Below are positions 48,731 to 64,000 of a DNA stretch of 64,000 bases, one piece after another. Below the pieces are notes generated by a model. It did no database searches. It saw only the letters and a program-made list of their open reading frames with translations, and had not been told where the DNA came from. A program made the position numbers and the translations under genes. This stretch comes from Acidobacteriota bacterium (lineage in GTDB: Bacteria > Acidobacteriota > Aminicenantia > Aminicenantales > Saccharicenantaceae). The stretch's first letter is position 1, and each line of letters begins with the position of its first letter. The DNA lies in NCBI GenBank assembly GCA_029569255.1, contig JAKQUO010000036.1, positions 1-64,000 of the forward strand. The letters are read 5' to 3'.

Positions 48731-49374
48731 GCGCCGGGCCCGAGGATGAAGACGCGCCGGCCCCGGACCTCGATCCGGCCCTGGAAATAGAGGCGGACCG
48801 CTTCCGGGTAGATCCTGTGCTCCTCGGCCAGGATGCGCGCGGCCAGGGTTTCCTCAGTGTCGTCCTGGAGGACGGGGACGGCGGCCTGGAGGATGATCGG
48901 GCCCGCGTCGACCTCGGCCGCGACGAAGTGGACCGTGCAGCCCGAGACGCGGACGCCCCAGTCGATGGCCTTCCGCTGGACGTGCAGGCCCGGGAAGGAG
49001 GGCAGGAGGGCCGGGTGGATGTTGACGGCCCGGTGCCTGAGGGCCTCGCAGAGGGCCGGGGTCAGCACCTTCATGTAGCCGGCCAGGCAGACCAGGTCGA
49101 CCCGCCGCCGCTCGACCTCGGCCAGGACGGCCCGGTCGTAGTCCTCGCGGGCGGCGAAGGCCTTGGGGTCGAGGAAGACGGCGTCGAGGCCGGACTCGCG
49201 GGCCTTGAGGAGCCCCGGCGCGTCGGCCTTGTTGCTGAGGACGAGGGCGATCTCGGCGTCGATCGTCCCCCGGTCGACGGCCTCGCGGAGGGCCAGGAAG
49301 TTCGAGCCGCGGCCGGACAGGAAGACGGCGACGCGGCCCCTTTTGCGCGGGCTGCGGAAAAGGACCTCGTCCAT
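48727..49374 (-). CDS. purN: Phosphoribosylglycinamide formyltransferase
   Basis: Transfers a formyl group from 10-formyl-THF to GAR in purine synthesis. The 215 aa show AVFLSGRGSNFLAL, AGYMKVLTP, the catalytic NIHPALLPSFPGLH and SGCTVHFVAAEVDAGPIILQ. GAGGAGGGCGACC lies just before the ATG. It follows purB in the same direction, with a tiny open frame between them. Confidence 0.96.
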   Translation of the reverse strand: MDEVLFRSPRKRGRVAVFLSGRGSNFLALREAVDRGTIDAEIALVLSNKADAPGLLKARESGLDAVFLDPKAFAAREDYDRAVLAEVERRRVDLVCLAGYMKVLTPALCEALRHRAVNIHPALLPSFPGLHVQRKAIDWGVRVSGCTVHFVAAEVDAGPIILQAAVPVLQDDTEETLAARILAEEHRIYPEAVRLYFQGRIEVRGRRVFILGPGA

Positions 49375-49385
49375 GGTCGCCCTCC

Positions 49386-49466
49386 TCAGGCCTCGTCCCC
49401 GGTCGTCCCGGCCATATCGAGCTCGAAGACTTCGCCCCGGCGGACGACGATGATCCTAGCTCTCAT
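49386..49466 (-). CDS. Possible 26-aa small ORF between purB and purN
   Basis: ATG at 49466 overlaps the last codons of purB in another frame, and the TGA (49386-49388) is part of the purN ribosome site. The peptide starts MRARIIVVRRGEVFELD, faintly like the first strand of PurS, but it stops far short of the ~80 residues of PurS. It may be a coupling leader, a PurS remnant or chance. Confidence 0.25.
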   Translation of the reverse strand: MRARIIVVRRGEVFELDMAGTTGDEA

Positions 49467-50757
49467 GGCGGAAGACCCTTTCGAAGATGCGGTCGATCTT
49501 CGCGAGATAGGGGGCGAGGGAGAAGCAGCGGTCGATGTCCTTCGGCCCGAGGACGCGGACGACGTCGGGGTCGGACTCGACGAGGGCCCGGAAATCCAGC
49601 CCCTCGTCCCAGGCCTTGAGCGCGTTCCGCTGGACGACGCGGTAGGCCTCCTCGCGGGTCAGGCCGCCGCGGGTCAGGGCCAGCAGGACGCCCTGGGAGA
49701 AGATCAGGCCCCGGGTCGCGCCGATGTTGGCCGCCATCCGGCCGGCGCGGACGACCCAGCGGCGGACGACGTCGGTGAAATCGGCCAGGAGGAAATCGAC
49801 GGCGATGAAGGCGTCGGGGAAGACGACCCGCTCGGCCGAGGAGTGGGAGATGTCGCGCTCGTGCCAGAGGACCATGTTCTCCAGTCCGACCTGGGCGTTG
49901 GCCCGGACGAGGCGGGCCAGGCCGGAGATCCGTTCGCAGCGGACGGGGTTCCTTTTGTGGGGCATCGACGAGGAGCCCTTCTGCCCGGCGGTGAACGGCT
50001 CCTCGAGCTCGAGGACCTCTGTCCGCTGGAGGTGGCGGACCTCGACGGCGAACTTCTCGATCGACGTGGCCAGCAGGGCCAGGGCCGAGAGGACCTCGGC
50101 GTGGCGGTCCCGCTGGAGGACCTGGGTCGAGACCTCGGCCGGCCGGAGCTTGAGCGACCGGAGGGCCAGGGCCTCGACCCGGGGGTCGAGGTGGGCGTAG
50201 GTCCCGACCGATCCGGAGATGCGGCCGACGGAGATCGTCCGCAGGGCGTTCTCGAGCCGGGCGACGTGGCGGCCGGCCTCCTCGTACCAGACCAGGAGCT
50301 TGAAGCCGAAGGTGACCGGCTCGGCGTGGACGCCGTGGGTGCGGCCGATGCAGGCGGTCCCGCGGTGCTTCAGGGCCTGCCGCTTGAGGACGGCCCGGAA
50401 GGCCCGAAGGCCGGCGAGGACGCGCCCGAGCGACTCCTTTATGAGGAGCGACAGGGCCGTGTCGACGACGTCGTAGGAGGTCAGGCCGAGGTGGATGTGG
50501 CGCGACTCGGGCCCGACCTTCTCGGCGACCGAGGTCAGGAAGGCGACGATGTCGTGCTTGACGACCTTCTCGATCGGCCGGATCGACGAGATCGAGAAGG
50601 CGGCCTTGGCCTTGATCGTCCGGAGCGAGGCCGGGGGAATCTTGCCCAGCTTGGCCCAGGCCTCGCAGACGGCCAGCTCGACGGCGAGCCAGGCGCGGTA
50701 CTTGTTCTCCTCGGCCCAGATCGCGCCCATCTCGGGGCGGGTGTAGCGCTCGATCAT
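49456..50757 (-). CDS. purB: Adenylosuccinate lyase
   Basis: Fumarase-superfamily enzyme acting twice in purine synthesis (SAICAR and adenylosuccinate cleavage). The 433 aa start MIERYTRPEMGAIW, the usual PurB N-terminus, and include TSYDVVDTALSL, GRTHGVHAEPVTFG and the signature GSSSMPHKRNPVRCE with the catalytic Ser loop. First gene of purB-purN-membrane protein on the minus strand. Confidence 0.96.
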   Translation of the reverse strand: MIERYTRPEMGAIWAEENKYRAWLAVELAVCEAWAKLGKIPPASLRTIKAKAAFSISSIRPIEKVVKHDIVAFLTSVAEKVGPESRHIHLGLTSYDVVDTALSLLIKESLGRVLAGLRAFRAVLKRQALKHRGTACIGRTHGVHAEPVTFGFKLLVWYEEAGRHVARLENALRTISVGRISGSVGTYAHLDPRVEALALRSLKLRPAEVSTQVLQRDRHAEVLSALALLATSIEKFAVEVRHLQRTEVLELEEPFTAGQKGSSSMPHKRNPVRCERISGLARLVRANAQVGLENMVLWHERDISHSSAERVVFPDAFIAVDFLLADFTDVVRRWVVRAGRMAANIGATRGLIFSQGVLLALTRGGLTREEAYRVVQRNALKAWDEGLDFRALVESDPDVVRVLGPKDIDRCFSLAPYLAKIDRIFERVFRHES

Positions 50758-50936
50758 GGCGTCCCAACCTTAACGGGGATAGCGCCGATGATACCAGAAA
50801 CGCCCCTCGAAAAAAAGGCGGGGGCGGGGTCTCCCGGCCCCGTCACCCTCCCGGGGGCGACGGGGAGGCGCCCGGGCGAGGCGCCGGGGCGCGGCCGGGG
50901 CCTCCGGGGGCCTCGAAAAAAGAAGCGAAGAAGCCC

Positions 50937-50965
50937 TTGACAAGCCCGCCGGTTTCCTCTAGGAT
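50937..50965 (+). promoter_or_regulatory. Promoter of the tRNA-secE-rpo transcription unit
   Basis: -35 TTGACA (50937-50942), 17-bp spacer, -10 TAGGAT (50960-50965), predicted start near 50972. It lies in the 356-bp gap 50758-51113, which otherwise holds GC-rich sequence and, after the start site, a small TTTCAGA/TCTGAAA stem in an AT-rich leader. No gene is seen in the gap. Confidence 0.7.
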
Positions 50966-51113
50966 AGCCGTTGGTCGTTCTATATATTTCAGATTAAATC
51001 TCTGAAAAAAAGAACACATTCGAGCTCGAGCGGAGGACGTCTTCCATTTTCTTCTTCCTTTTCCGGCATTCCCACGTTGAGCGGTTGTGTTCGGCGGACG
51101 CGGCGGAGGGCAG

Positions 51114-51186
51114 GCCAGCGTAGCTCAGCAGGCAGAGCGGCTGATTTGTAATCAGCGGGTCAGGGGTTCGAATCCCTTCGCTGGCT
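51114..51186 (+). tRNA. tRNA-Thr (TGT)
   Basis: Full cloverleaf: acceptor GCCAGCG/CGCTGGC, anticodon stem GCTGA/TCAGC with loop TTTGTAA (anticodon TGT), T loop TTCGAAT. CCA is not encoded. First of four tRNAs in the order Thr-Tyr-Gly-Thr, matching thrU-tyrU-glyT-thrT of E. coli. Confidence 0.96.
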
Positions 51187-51226
51187 CAGGAGCGGCGACG
51201 AGGGCGATGGCGATGCATCGAGATAC

Positions 51227-51309
51227 GGGCAGGTTCCAGAGTGGCCAAATGGGACGGGCTGTAAACCCGTTGCGGAAACGCTTCGGAGGTTCGAATCCTT
51301 CCCTGCCCA
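51227..51309 (+). tRNA. tRNA-Tyr (GTA)
   Basis: Class II tRNA with a long variable arm. Acceptor GGGCAGG/CCTGCCC, anticodon stem ACGGG/CCCGT with loop CTGTAAA (GTA), T loop TTCGAAT. Discriminator A; CCA not encoded. Confidence 0.96.
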
Positions 51310-51503
51310 CTTTGTCCGGCTTCCGCGCGAGCCGGGACGGCGGCGGATGCGGGGCTCCGAGGGCGAAGGCGGACCACGGAGCGCGCCGAAGCCCGGGGAA
51401 CGGAGCCGGCGCGGCCGGGCCGGCCCGCCCGAAGGGCCGGAAGGCCGGTCTCGGTTTTTCTCTGACGAAGGAACCCGGCGTCGTGATGAAGAGGCCGGGG
51501 GAG

Positions 51504-51576
<73 letters not shown>

Positions 51577-51594
51577 CTCGTTCGAGGTCGACGG

Positions 51595-51667
51595 GCCCAA
51601 GTAGCTCAGTTGGCAGAGCACGTCCTTGGTAAGGACGGGGTCACCAGTTCAATTCTGGTCTTGGGCT
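51595..51667 (+). tRNA. tRNA-Thr (GGT)
   Basis: Acceptor GCCCAAG/CTTGGGC, anticodon loop TTGGTAA (GGT), T loop TTCAATT. CCA not encoded. A run of seven T begins at the discriminator position. In E. coli the tufB gene would follow here; in this window rpmG comes next. Confidence 0.96.
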
Positions 51668-51700
51668 TTTTTTCCGATCCTTGGCAGGCCCCGCGGGGCC
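51667..51700 (+). terminator. T-run and GC palindrome between tRNA-Thr and rpmG
   Basis: Seven T (51667-51673) directly follow the tRNA acceptor stem, and a perfect 14-bp palindrome GGCCCCGCGGGGCC lies at 51687-51700. Together they could reduce read-through or mark a processing site. No promoter is obvious before rpmG, so some read-through must occur. Confidence 0.35.
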
Positions 51701-51713
51701 GGGAAGGTTGGAC

Positions 51714-51863
51714 ATGCGAGAGATCATCACGCTCCAATGCGGCGAGTGCAAGCGGCGCAACTACAGCACGACGCGGAACAAGAAGACGCAGACCGCCAAA
51801 CTCGAGACGCGGAAGTTCTGCCCCTTCTGCCGGAAGCATACGACCCACAAGGAAACCAAGTAA
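51714..51863 (+). CDS. rpmG: 50S ribosomal protein L33
   Basis: A 49-aa protein of the 50S subunit near the E site. It is the zinc-binding (C+) form, with CGEC (residues 9-12) and CPFC (36-39). [20 protein letters not shown] is the standard start. It stands between tRNA-Thr and tRNA-Trp, a common place in many phyla. Confidence 0.97.
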   Translation: MREIITLQCGECKRRNYSTTRNKKTQTAKLETRKFCPFCRKHTTHKETK

Positions 51864-51880
51864 GGGCCGGAGAGGACGAC

Positions 51881-51956
<76 letters not shown>

Positions 51957-51992
51957 CTGTTCCCCCGAGCCCCGACGGAAAGCGAGCGAGCC

Positions 51993-52205
51993 ATGAGCGA
52001 CAAGATCCGCTGGTACAAGCGGCTCGGGGCCTTCCTCAAGGACGTCCGGGCGGAGCTGAAGAAGGTCACGTGGCCGTCCAAGAACGAGGTCGTCAGCACG
52101 ACCATCGTCGTCATCGCCGCCACGATCTTCTTCGGCTTCTACCTGTTCTTCATGGACATCATCTTCTCCTGGGTCCTCTCACAGGTCAAGAACCTCTTCG
52201 GCTGA
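51993..52205 (+). CDS. secE: Preprotein translocase subunit SecE
   Basis: A 70-aa single-helix subunit that clamps SecY. The amphipathic segment LKDVRAELKKVTWPSKNEVV is the SecE signature, followed by one membrane helix (about 37-62). The ATG at 51993 is taken; an upstream in-frame ATG inside tRNA-Trp is not credible. 17 bp before nusG. Confidence 0.96.
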   Translation: MSDKIRWYKRLGAFLKDVRAELKKVTWPSKNEVVSTTIVVIAATIFFGFYLFFMDIIFSWVLSQVKNLFG

Positions 52206-52222
52206 GCGCGAGGGCACGATCG

Positions 52223-52753
52223 ATGGCAAAGAACTGGTTCGTCGTTCACACCTACTCCGGCTTCGAGAAGTTCGTGGCCGAGACGATCAAGCAGAAGGCG
52301 CTCGAGCTGCACCTCGAGGGGGAGGTCGGGCAGATCATCATCCCTACCGAGGACGTCATCGAGATCCGGGGCGGCAAGAAGGTCGTCTCCACGAAGCGCT
52401 CCTACCCCGGCTACATCCTCGTCGAGATGGAGATGAACGACGAGAACTGGCTCATGATCCGCAACGTCCCCAAGGTCACCGGCTTCGTCGGCTCGGGCCG
52501 GACGCCGACCCCGCTCAGCAAGAAGGAGGTCGGCCAGATCGTCGAGCACATGGAGACGACGTCGGAGAAGCCCAAGCCCAAGCACTCGTTCGAGAAGGGC
52601 GAGGCCGTCCGCATCATCGACGGGCCCTTCTTCAACTTCAACGGGATCGTCGAGGAGGTCAACGCCGAGCGGAGCACGCTCAAGGTCCTGGTCACGATCT
52701 TCGGCCGGTCGACCCCGGTCGAGCTGGAGTTCCTGCAGGTCGAAAAGCTTTAA
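52223..52753 (+). CDS. nusG: Transcription termination/antitermination factor NusG
   Basis: Binds RNA polymerase to raise processivity and links it to Rho or the ribosome. The 176 aa contain the NGN domain ([35 protein letters not shown]) and a KOW domain ([19 protein letters not shown]). Start at ATG 52223. Its stop is directly followed by the repeat element 52755-52940. Confidence 0.97.
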   Translation: MAKNWFVVHTYSGFEKFVAETIKQKALELHLEGEVGQIIIPTEDVIEIRGGKKVVSTKRSYPGYILVEMEMNDENWLMIRNVPKVTGFVGSGRTPTPLSKKEVGQIVEHMETTSEKPKPKHSFEKGEAVRIIDGPFFNFNGIVEEVNAERSTLKVLVTIFGRSTPVELEFLQVEKL

Positions 52754-52754
52754 T

Positions 52755-52940
52755 CTGGACTATTCATGAAAACGCCGTATTTCTCCATAAGACAAGAAGA
52801 GCCAAGACCTGCGTTTTCACCCTGCGGGCGAACCGATCAGGCCGCATCTGCTTCGTTGCAAAGGGTTCGCAGTACTCCGAGTACAGCTTCACCCTTTGAC
52901 GCCTTGCATCTGCAGCCTCCTCGGCTCGTGAATAATCCAG
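52755..52940. repeat. MITE-like element between nusG and rplK
   Basis: 186 bp bounded by imperfect 15-bp terminal inverted repeats: CTGGACTATTCATGA (52755-52769) and TCGTGAATAATCCAG (52926-52940), two mismatches. Inside is a strong hairpin (52859-52898) with CAAAGGGT and AGTACTC against GAGTAC and ACCCTTTG. The GC content is lower than in the flanking genes. No protein is encoded. It occupies the place where an L11-operon leader would be. Only its search across the genome can show that it is repetitive. Confidence 0.6.
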
Positions 52941-52963
52941 GTTACGGAGGCTAGGAGGATAGG

Positions 52964-53395
52964 ATGTCCAAGGAAGTCATCGCCAAGATCAAGCTGGAGA
53001 TCGTCGCCGCCCAGGCCAGCCCCGCCCCGCCCGTCGGCCCGGCCCTGGGCCAGCACGGGGTCAACATCATGGGCTTCGTCCGGGAGTTCAACGACCGGAC
53101 CAAGAAGCTGGACGAGGGCACGGTCGTCCCCGTCCTCATCACCGTCTTCAAGGACAAGTCCTTCAACTTCGTCGTCAAGACGCCGCCGGCCTCCTACCTC
53201 CTGAAGAAGGCGGCCGGGATCGCCAAGGGCTCCGGGGCCCCCAACAAGGACAAGGTCGGCAAGGTCACCCTGAAGCAGATCGAGGACATCGCCCGGACCA
53301 AGCTCCCCGACCTCAACGCCTACGACGTCGAGGCGGCCAAGAAGATCGTCGCCGGGACGGCCAAGAACATGGGATTGGAGATCGTCAGTGAGTAA
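52964..53395 (+). CDS. rplK: 50S ribosomal protein L11
   Basis: Stalk-base protein that binds 23S rRNA in the GTPase centre. The 143 aa have the usual length and [33 protein letters not shown] and the C-terminal RNA-binding domain ([14 protein letters not shown]). GGAGGATAGG precedes the ATG. Overlaps rplA by 8 bp. Confidence 0.97.
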   Translation: MSKEVIAKIKLEIVAAQASPAPPVGPALGQHGVNIMGFVREFNDRTKKLDEGTVVPVLITVFKDKSFNFVVKTPPASYLLKKAAGIAKGSGAPNKDKVGKVTLKQIEDIARTKLPDLNAYDVEAAKKIVAGTAKNMGLEIVSE

Positions 53396-54086
53396 GCACG
53401 GCAAGAACACCCTCAAGGCCCGGGAGGTCCGGGGGACCGAGCCCCGCGCCTACACCCTCGAGGAGGCCGCCGCCCTCCTCAAGCGGGCCCGCTTCGCCAA
53501 GTTCGACGAGTCGGTCGACATGGACATCCGCCTGGGCGTCAACCCCAAGCACTCCGACCAGATGGTCCGCGGCACCGTCGTCCTGCCCCACGGCACGGGC
53601 AAGACGAAGAGGATCTGCGTCATCGCGGCCGGAGAGAAGATCAAGGAGGCCGAGGAGGCCGGGGCCGACTACTTCGGCGGCGACGAGATCATCGAGAAGA
53701 TCGCCGGCGGCTGGATCGACTTCGACATCGTCATCGCCACGCCCGACGTCATGCGCGGCGTCGGCAAGCTCGGCCGCATCCTCGGGACCAAGGGCCTCAT
53801 GCCCAACCCGAAGGCTGGCACCGTCACCTTCGACATCCGCAAGGCCGTCGAGGAGACCAAGGCCGGCAAGGTCGAGTTCCGCGTCGACAAGACGAGCATC
53901 GTCCACTCGACCGTCGGCAAGGTCTCCTTCCCGGAGGCCAAGCTGGTCGAGAACATGAGGACCTTCCTCCAGGCCATCGTCCACGCCAAGCCCCCGGCCG
54001 CCAAGGGCAAGTACGTCCGCTCGATGTTCGTGTCGTCGACGATGGGCCCGTCGTTCCGCATCGCCGAGGACGTCCTCGAGGGCTGA
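53388..54086 (+). CDS. rplA: 50S ribosomal protein L1
   Basis: L1-stalk protein, which in many bacteria also represses its own operon by binding the mRNA. The 232 aa include [29 protein letters not shown], and [20 protein letters not shown] with [13 protein letters not shown] start inside rplK. No L1-binding hairpin was identified in the leader, where an inserted repeat sits. Confidence 0.97.
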   Translation: MSKHGKNTLKAREVRGTEPRAYTLEEAAALLKRARFAKFDESVDMDIRLGVNPKHSDQMVRGTVVLPHGTGKTKRICVIAAGEKIKEAEEAGADYFGGDEIIEKIAGGWIDFDIVIATPDVMRGVGKLGRILGTKGLMPNPKAGTVTFDIRKAVEETKAGKVEFRVDKTSIVHSTVGKVSFPEAKLVENMRTFLQAIVHAKPPAAKGKYVRSMFVSSTMGPSFRIAEDVLEG

Positions 54087-54099
54087 AGGAGAGCGCGCC

Positions 54100-54618
54100 G
54101 TGAAAAAGGCCGACAAGACCCCGATCATCGAGTCGCTCGAGCGCCTGTTCGCCTCGAACGACACCTATTATCTCGTCGATTACAAGCGCATGACCGTGGC
54201 CCAGGCGGTCGAGCTGCGCAAGCTCATGCGCAAGAACGGCTACGCCTACAAGGTCATCAAGAACCGGCTGGCCCTGCGGGCCCTCGGGGACAGGTGCCCC
54301 GAGGCCCTCCGGCCGTACTTCCAGAAGCCGACGGCCGTCGCCTTCGCCGCGAAGGAACCGATCGCGCTGGCCCGGATCCTCCGGGACTTCTCCAACCAGG
54401 GCAAGGTCCTGGCCGTCAAGGGCGGCCAGGTCGAGGGCCGGCCGATGCCCGGCGGCCGTTTCGACGAGGTCAGCCGGCTGCCGTCCCGCGAAGAGCTCCT
54501 CGGCCGGTTGGCCGGGATGATGGCCCACCCGCTCCGGCGGCTCCTCGGGACGCTCCGGGCCCCGCTCGGCGACTTCGGGGCCCTGCTCGGCGAGCTCAAG
54601 AAGACGAAAGACGTTTGA
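54100..54618 (+). CDS. rplJ: 50S ribosomal protein L10
   Basis: Stalk protein that anchors the L7/L12 dimers. The 172 aa show [31 protein letters not shown] and a helical C-terminus [20 protein letters not shown] for L12 binding. GTG start with GAAGGAGAG upstream. 27 bp before rplL. Confidence 0.96.
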   Translation: MKKADKTPIIESLERLFASNDTYYLVDYKRMTVAQAVELRKLMRKNGYAYKVIKNRLALRALGDRCPEALRPYFQKPTAVAFAAKEPIALARILRDFSNQGKVLAVKGGQVEGRPMPGGRFDEVSRLPSREELLGRLAGMMAHPLRRLLGTLRAPLGDFGALLGELKKTKDV

Positions 54619-54645
54619 AACCCATTTATTAAGGAGACGCGTGAC

Positions 54646-55032
54646 ATGGACAAACTGACCAAGGAACAGTTCTTCGCCCACCTCGACACCCTGACCATGC
54701 TGGAGATCTCGGACTACATCAAGGAGTTCGAGACGCGCTACGGCGTCAGCGCCGCCGCGGCCGCGCCCGTCATGGTGGCCGGGGCCGCCCCCGCCGCCGA
54801 GGCCGCCAAGGCCGAGGAGAAGACCGAGTTCAACGTCATCCTCAAGTCCGTCGGGGACAAGAAGATCAACGTCATCAAGGTCGTGCGCGAGGTGACCAGC
54901 CTCGGGCTCAAGGAAGCCAAGGACCTCGTCGACGGGGCCCCCAAGCCGATCAAGGAAGGCGTCGCCAAGGAAGAGGCCGAGGCCCTCAAGGCCAAGTTCG
55001 CCGAGGTCGGGGCCGTCGTCGAGCTCCAGTAA
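54646..55032 (+). CDS. rplL: 50S ribosomal protein L7/L12
   Basis: Mobile stalk protein that recruits translation factors. The 128 aa have the N-terminal dimer domain ([17 protein letters not shown]), an Ala-rich hinge and the C-terminal domain with [20 protein letters not shown] and [11 protein letters not shown]-type sequence. AAGGAGACG ribosome site. Last small ribosomal gene before rpoB (78-bp gap). Confidence 0.97.
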   Translation: MDKLTKEQFFAHLDTLTMLEISDYIKEFETRYGVSAAAAAPVMVAGAAPAAEAAKAEEKTEFNVILKSVGDKKINVIKVVREVTSLGLKEAKDLVDGAPKPIKEGVAKEEAEALKAKFAEVGAVVELQ

Positions 55033-55110
55033 GTGAACCGGTTGGCAGAGCGGCTGTGCGTCCGGCTGCGGAACCGAGGGCGCTCGATCTTTGCGCGAGA
55101 GTGAGGCCCC

Positions 55111-63551
<8,441 letters not shown>

Positions 63552-63584
63552 GGCGCCCCGGGGGAGCCGGAAAGGGCCAATGCC

Positions 63585-63613
63585 TTGACAGAGGGGCCGG
63601 ATTTTGTTAGTAT
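63585..63613 (+). promoter_or_regulatory. Promoter of the rpsL (str) operon
   Basis: -35 TTGACA (63585-63590), 17-bp spacer, extended -10 TGTTAGTAT (hexamer 63608-63613). Predicted start near 63620, giving a leader of about 73 bases that contains a small ATCCCC/GGGGAT hairpin (about 63633-63647). Confidence 0.75.
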
Positions 63614-63692
63614 CGCTTGGTTCGTCTCGGGCTATCCCCCTGGGGATGAATAAAACCGACATGCGGAAATCTGTGTAGAGGAGTATCTGTCA

Positions 63693-64000
63693 TTGCCGAC
63701 CGTCAATCAGCTCGTTAGAAAAGGCCGGACGCCCAAGAGGTACAAGTCCAAGTCGCCGGCCCTCGACGCCTGCCCCCAGAAGAGGGGGGTCTGCACCCGG
63801 GTCTTCACGACGACCCCGAAGAAGCCGAATTCGGCCATGCGCAAGGTCGCCCGGGTCCGCCTGACGAACAACATCGAGGTCACGGGGTACATCCCCGGCG
63901 TCGGCCACAACCTCCAGGAGCACTCGATCGTCATGATCCGGGGAGGCCGGGTCAAGGACCTGCCCGGCGTCCGTTATCACATCATCCGCGGCACGCTCGA
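63693..64000 (+). CDS. rpsL: 30S ribosomal protein S12 (partial, runs off window)
   Basis: Decoding-site protein of the 30S subunit. The start is TTG at 63693 with GAGGAG about 10 bases upstream, giving [12 protein letters not shown], the normal S12 N-terminus; no ATG fits. The visible 102 codons include [19 protein letters not shown] and [14 protein letters not shown], with Lys at the two streptomycin-resistance positions, as in sensitive strains. The gene continues beyond 64000 and probably opens rpsL-rpsG-fusA-tuf. Confidence 0.95.
   Translation, partial: MPTVNQLVRKGRTPKRYKSKSPALDACPQKRGVCTRVFTTTPKKPNSAMRKVARVRLTNNIEVTGYIPGVGHNLQEHSIVMIRGGRVKDLPGVRYHIIRGTL

Noticed and set aside
51310-51503. 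Hidden gene between tRNA-Tyr and tRNA-Gly
   Set aside because: No cloverleaf or ribosome-site-led frame; only GC-rich spacer is visible.
55044-55056. tRNA-like fragment before rpoB
   Set aside because: GGCAGAGCGGCTG matches 13 bases of tRNA-Thr(TGT), but acceptor, anticodon and T arms are missing.

Overview
The window is very GC-rich, densely packed DNA from a Gram-negative-type, probably anaerobic bacterium. TonB/ExbBD, a predicted beta-barrel porin and signal peptides point to an outer membrane. Rubredoxin, rubrerythrin, HypCDE, a DUF438/hemerythrin protein, a radical-SAM enzyme and an unusual IscS/IscU pair point to an anaerobic or microaerophilic life. Isoprenoids come from the MEP route (Dxr, IspG). 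Gene content and order suggest an Acidobacteriota relative such as Candidatus Aminicenantes; this is inferred from memory of such genomes, not from a phylogeny. No rRNA, prophage, CRISPR array or insertion sequence is visible.

Layout. 1-724: poly-G contig-end-like sequence, a tRNA-His and clusters of GGGACA/TGTCCC hairpin repeats. 725-6746 (minus): phoH-pgpH-ybeY-corC-era, with a one-base frameshift in pgpH. 6892-11282 (plus): a small ribbon-helix-helix-like protein, ATP sulfurylase and APS kinase, then a UDP-sugar epimerase and dehydrogenase. 11381-13703 (minus): hypCDE. 13778-19006 (plus): uppS-cdsA-dxr-rseP-ispG. 19176-21168 (minus): tonB-exbB-exbD. 21250-26556 (minus): ychF-tgt-yajC-secD-secF. 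26830-35170 (plus): lepB, recD2, rubredoxin plus its likely reductase and a porin, purA, alr. 35277-42548 (plus): DUF438 sensor-like protein, Nfu, IscS-like, IscU-like, NadA, rubrerythrin, a ferritin-like protein, Nth and AmrS, which reads as an Fe-S assembly and client island. 42613-47679 (plus): a secreted thioredoxin-fold protein, archease-RtcB and a double-length ThyX. 47672-50757 (minus): purB-purN-membrane protein. 51114-63551 (plus): tRNA-Thr-Tyr-Gly-Thr, rpmG, tRNA-Trp, secE-nusG-rplKAJL-rpoBC. The window ends inside rpsL.

Most of the content is conserved housekeeping machinery. The unusual parts are an IscS homologue lacking the PLP lysine next to an IscU scaffold fused to zinc knuckles, a tandem ThyX, an eight-cysteine insertion in RpoB, interspersed hairpins with a stem mismatch at a conserved place (one of them supplies the ispG stop codon), a MITE-like element in the nusG-rplK spacer, several promoters whose predicted start site falls at or next to the start codon, and loss of tuf from the otherwise E. 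coli-like thrU-tyrU-glyT-thrT tRNA cluster.

Promoters were read by eye as sigma70-type -35/-10 pairs. Coordinates of CDS starts were adjusted to ribosome binding sites and family N-termini where possible.
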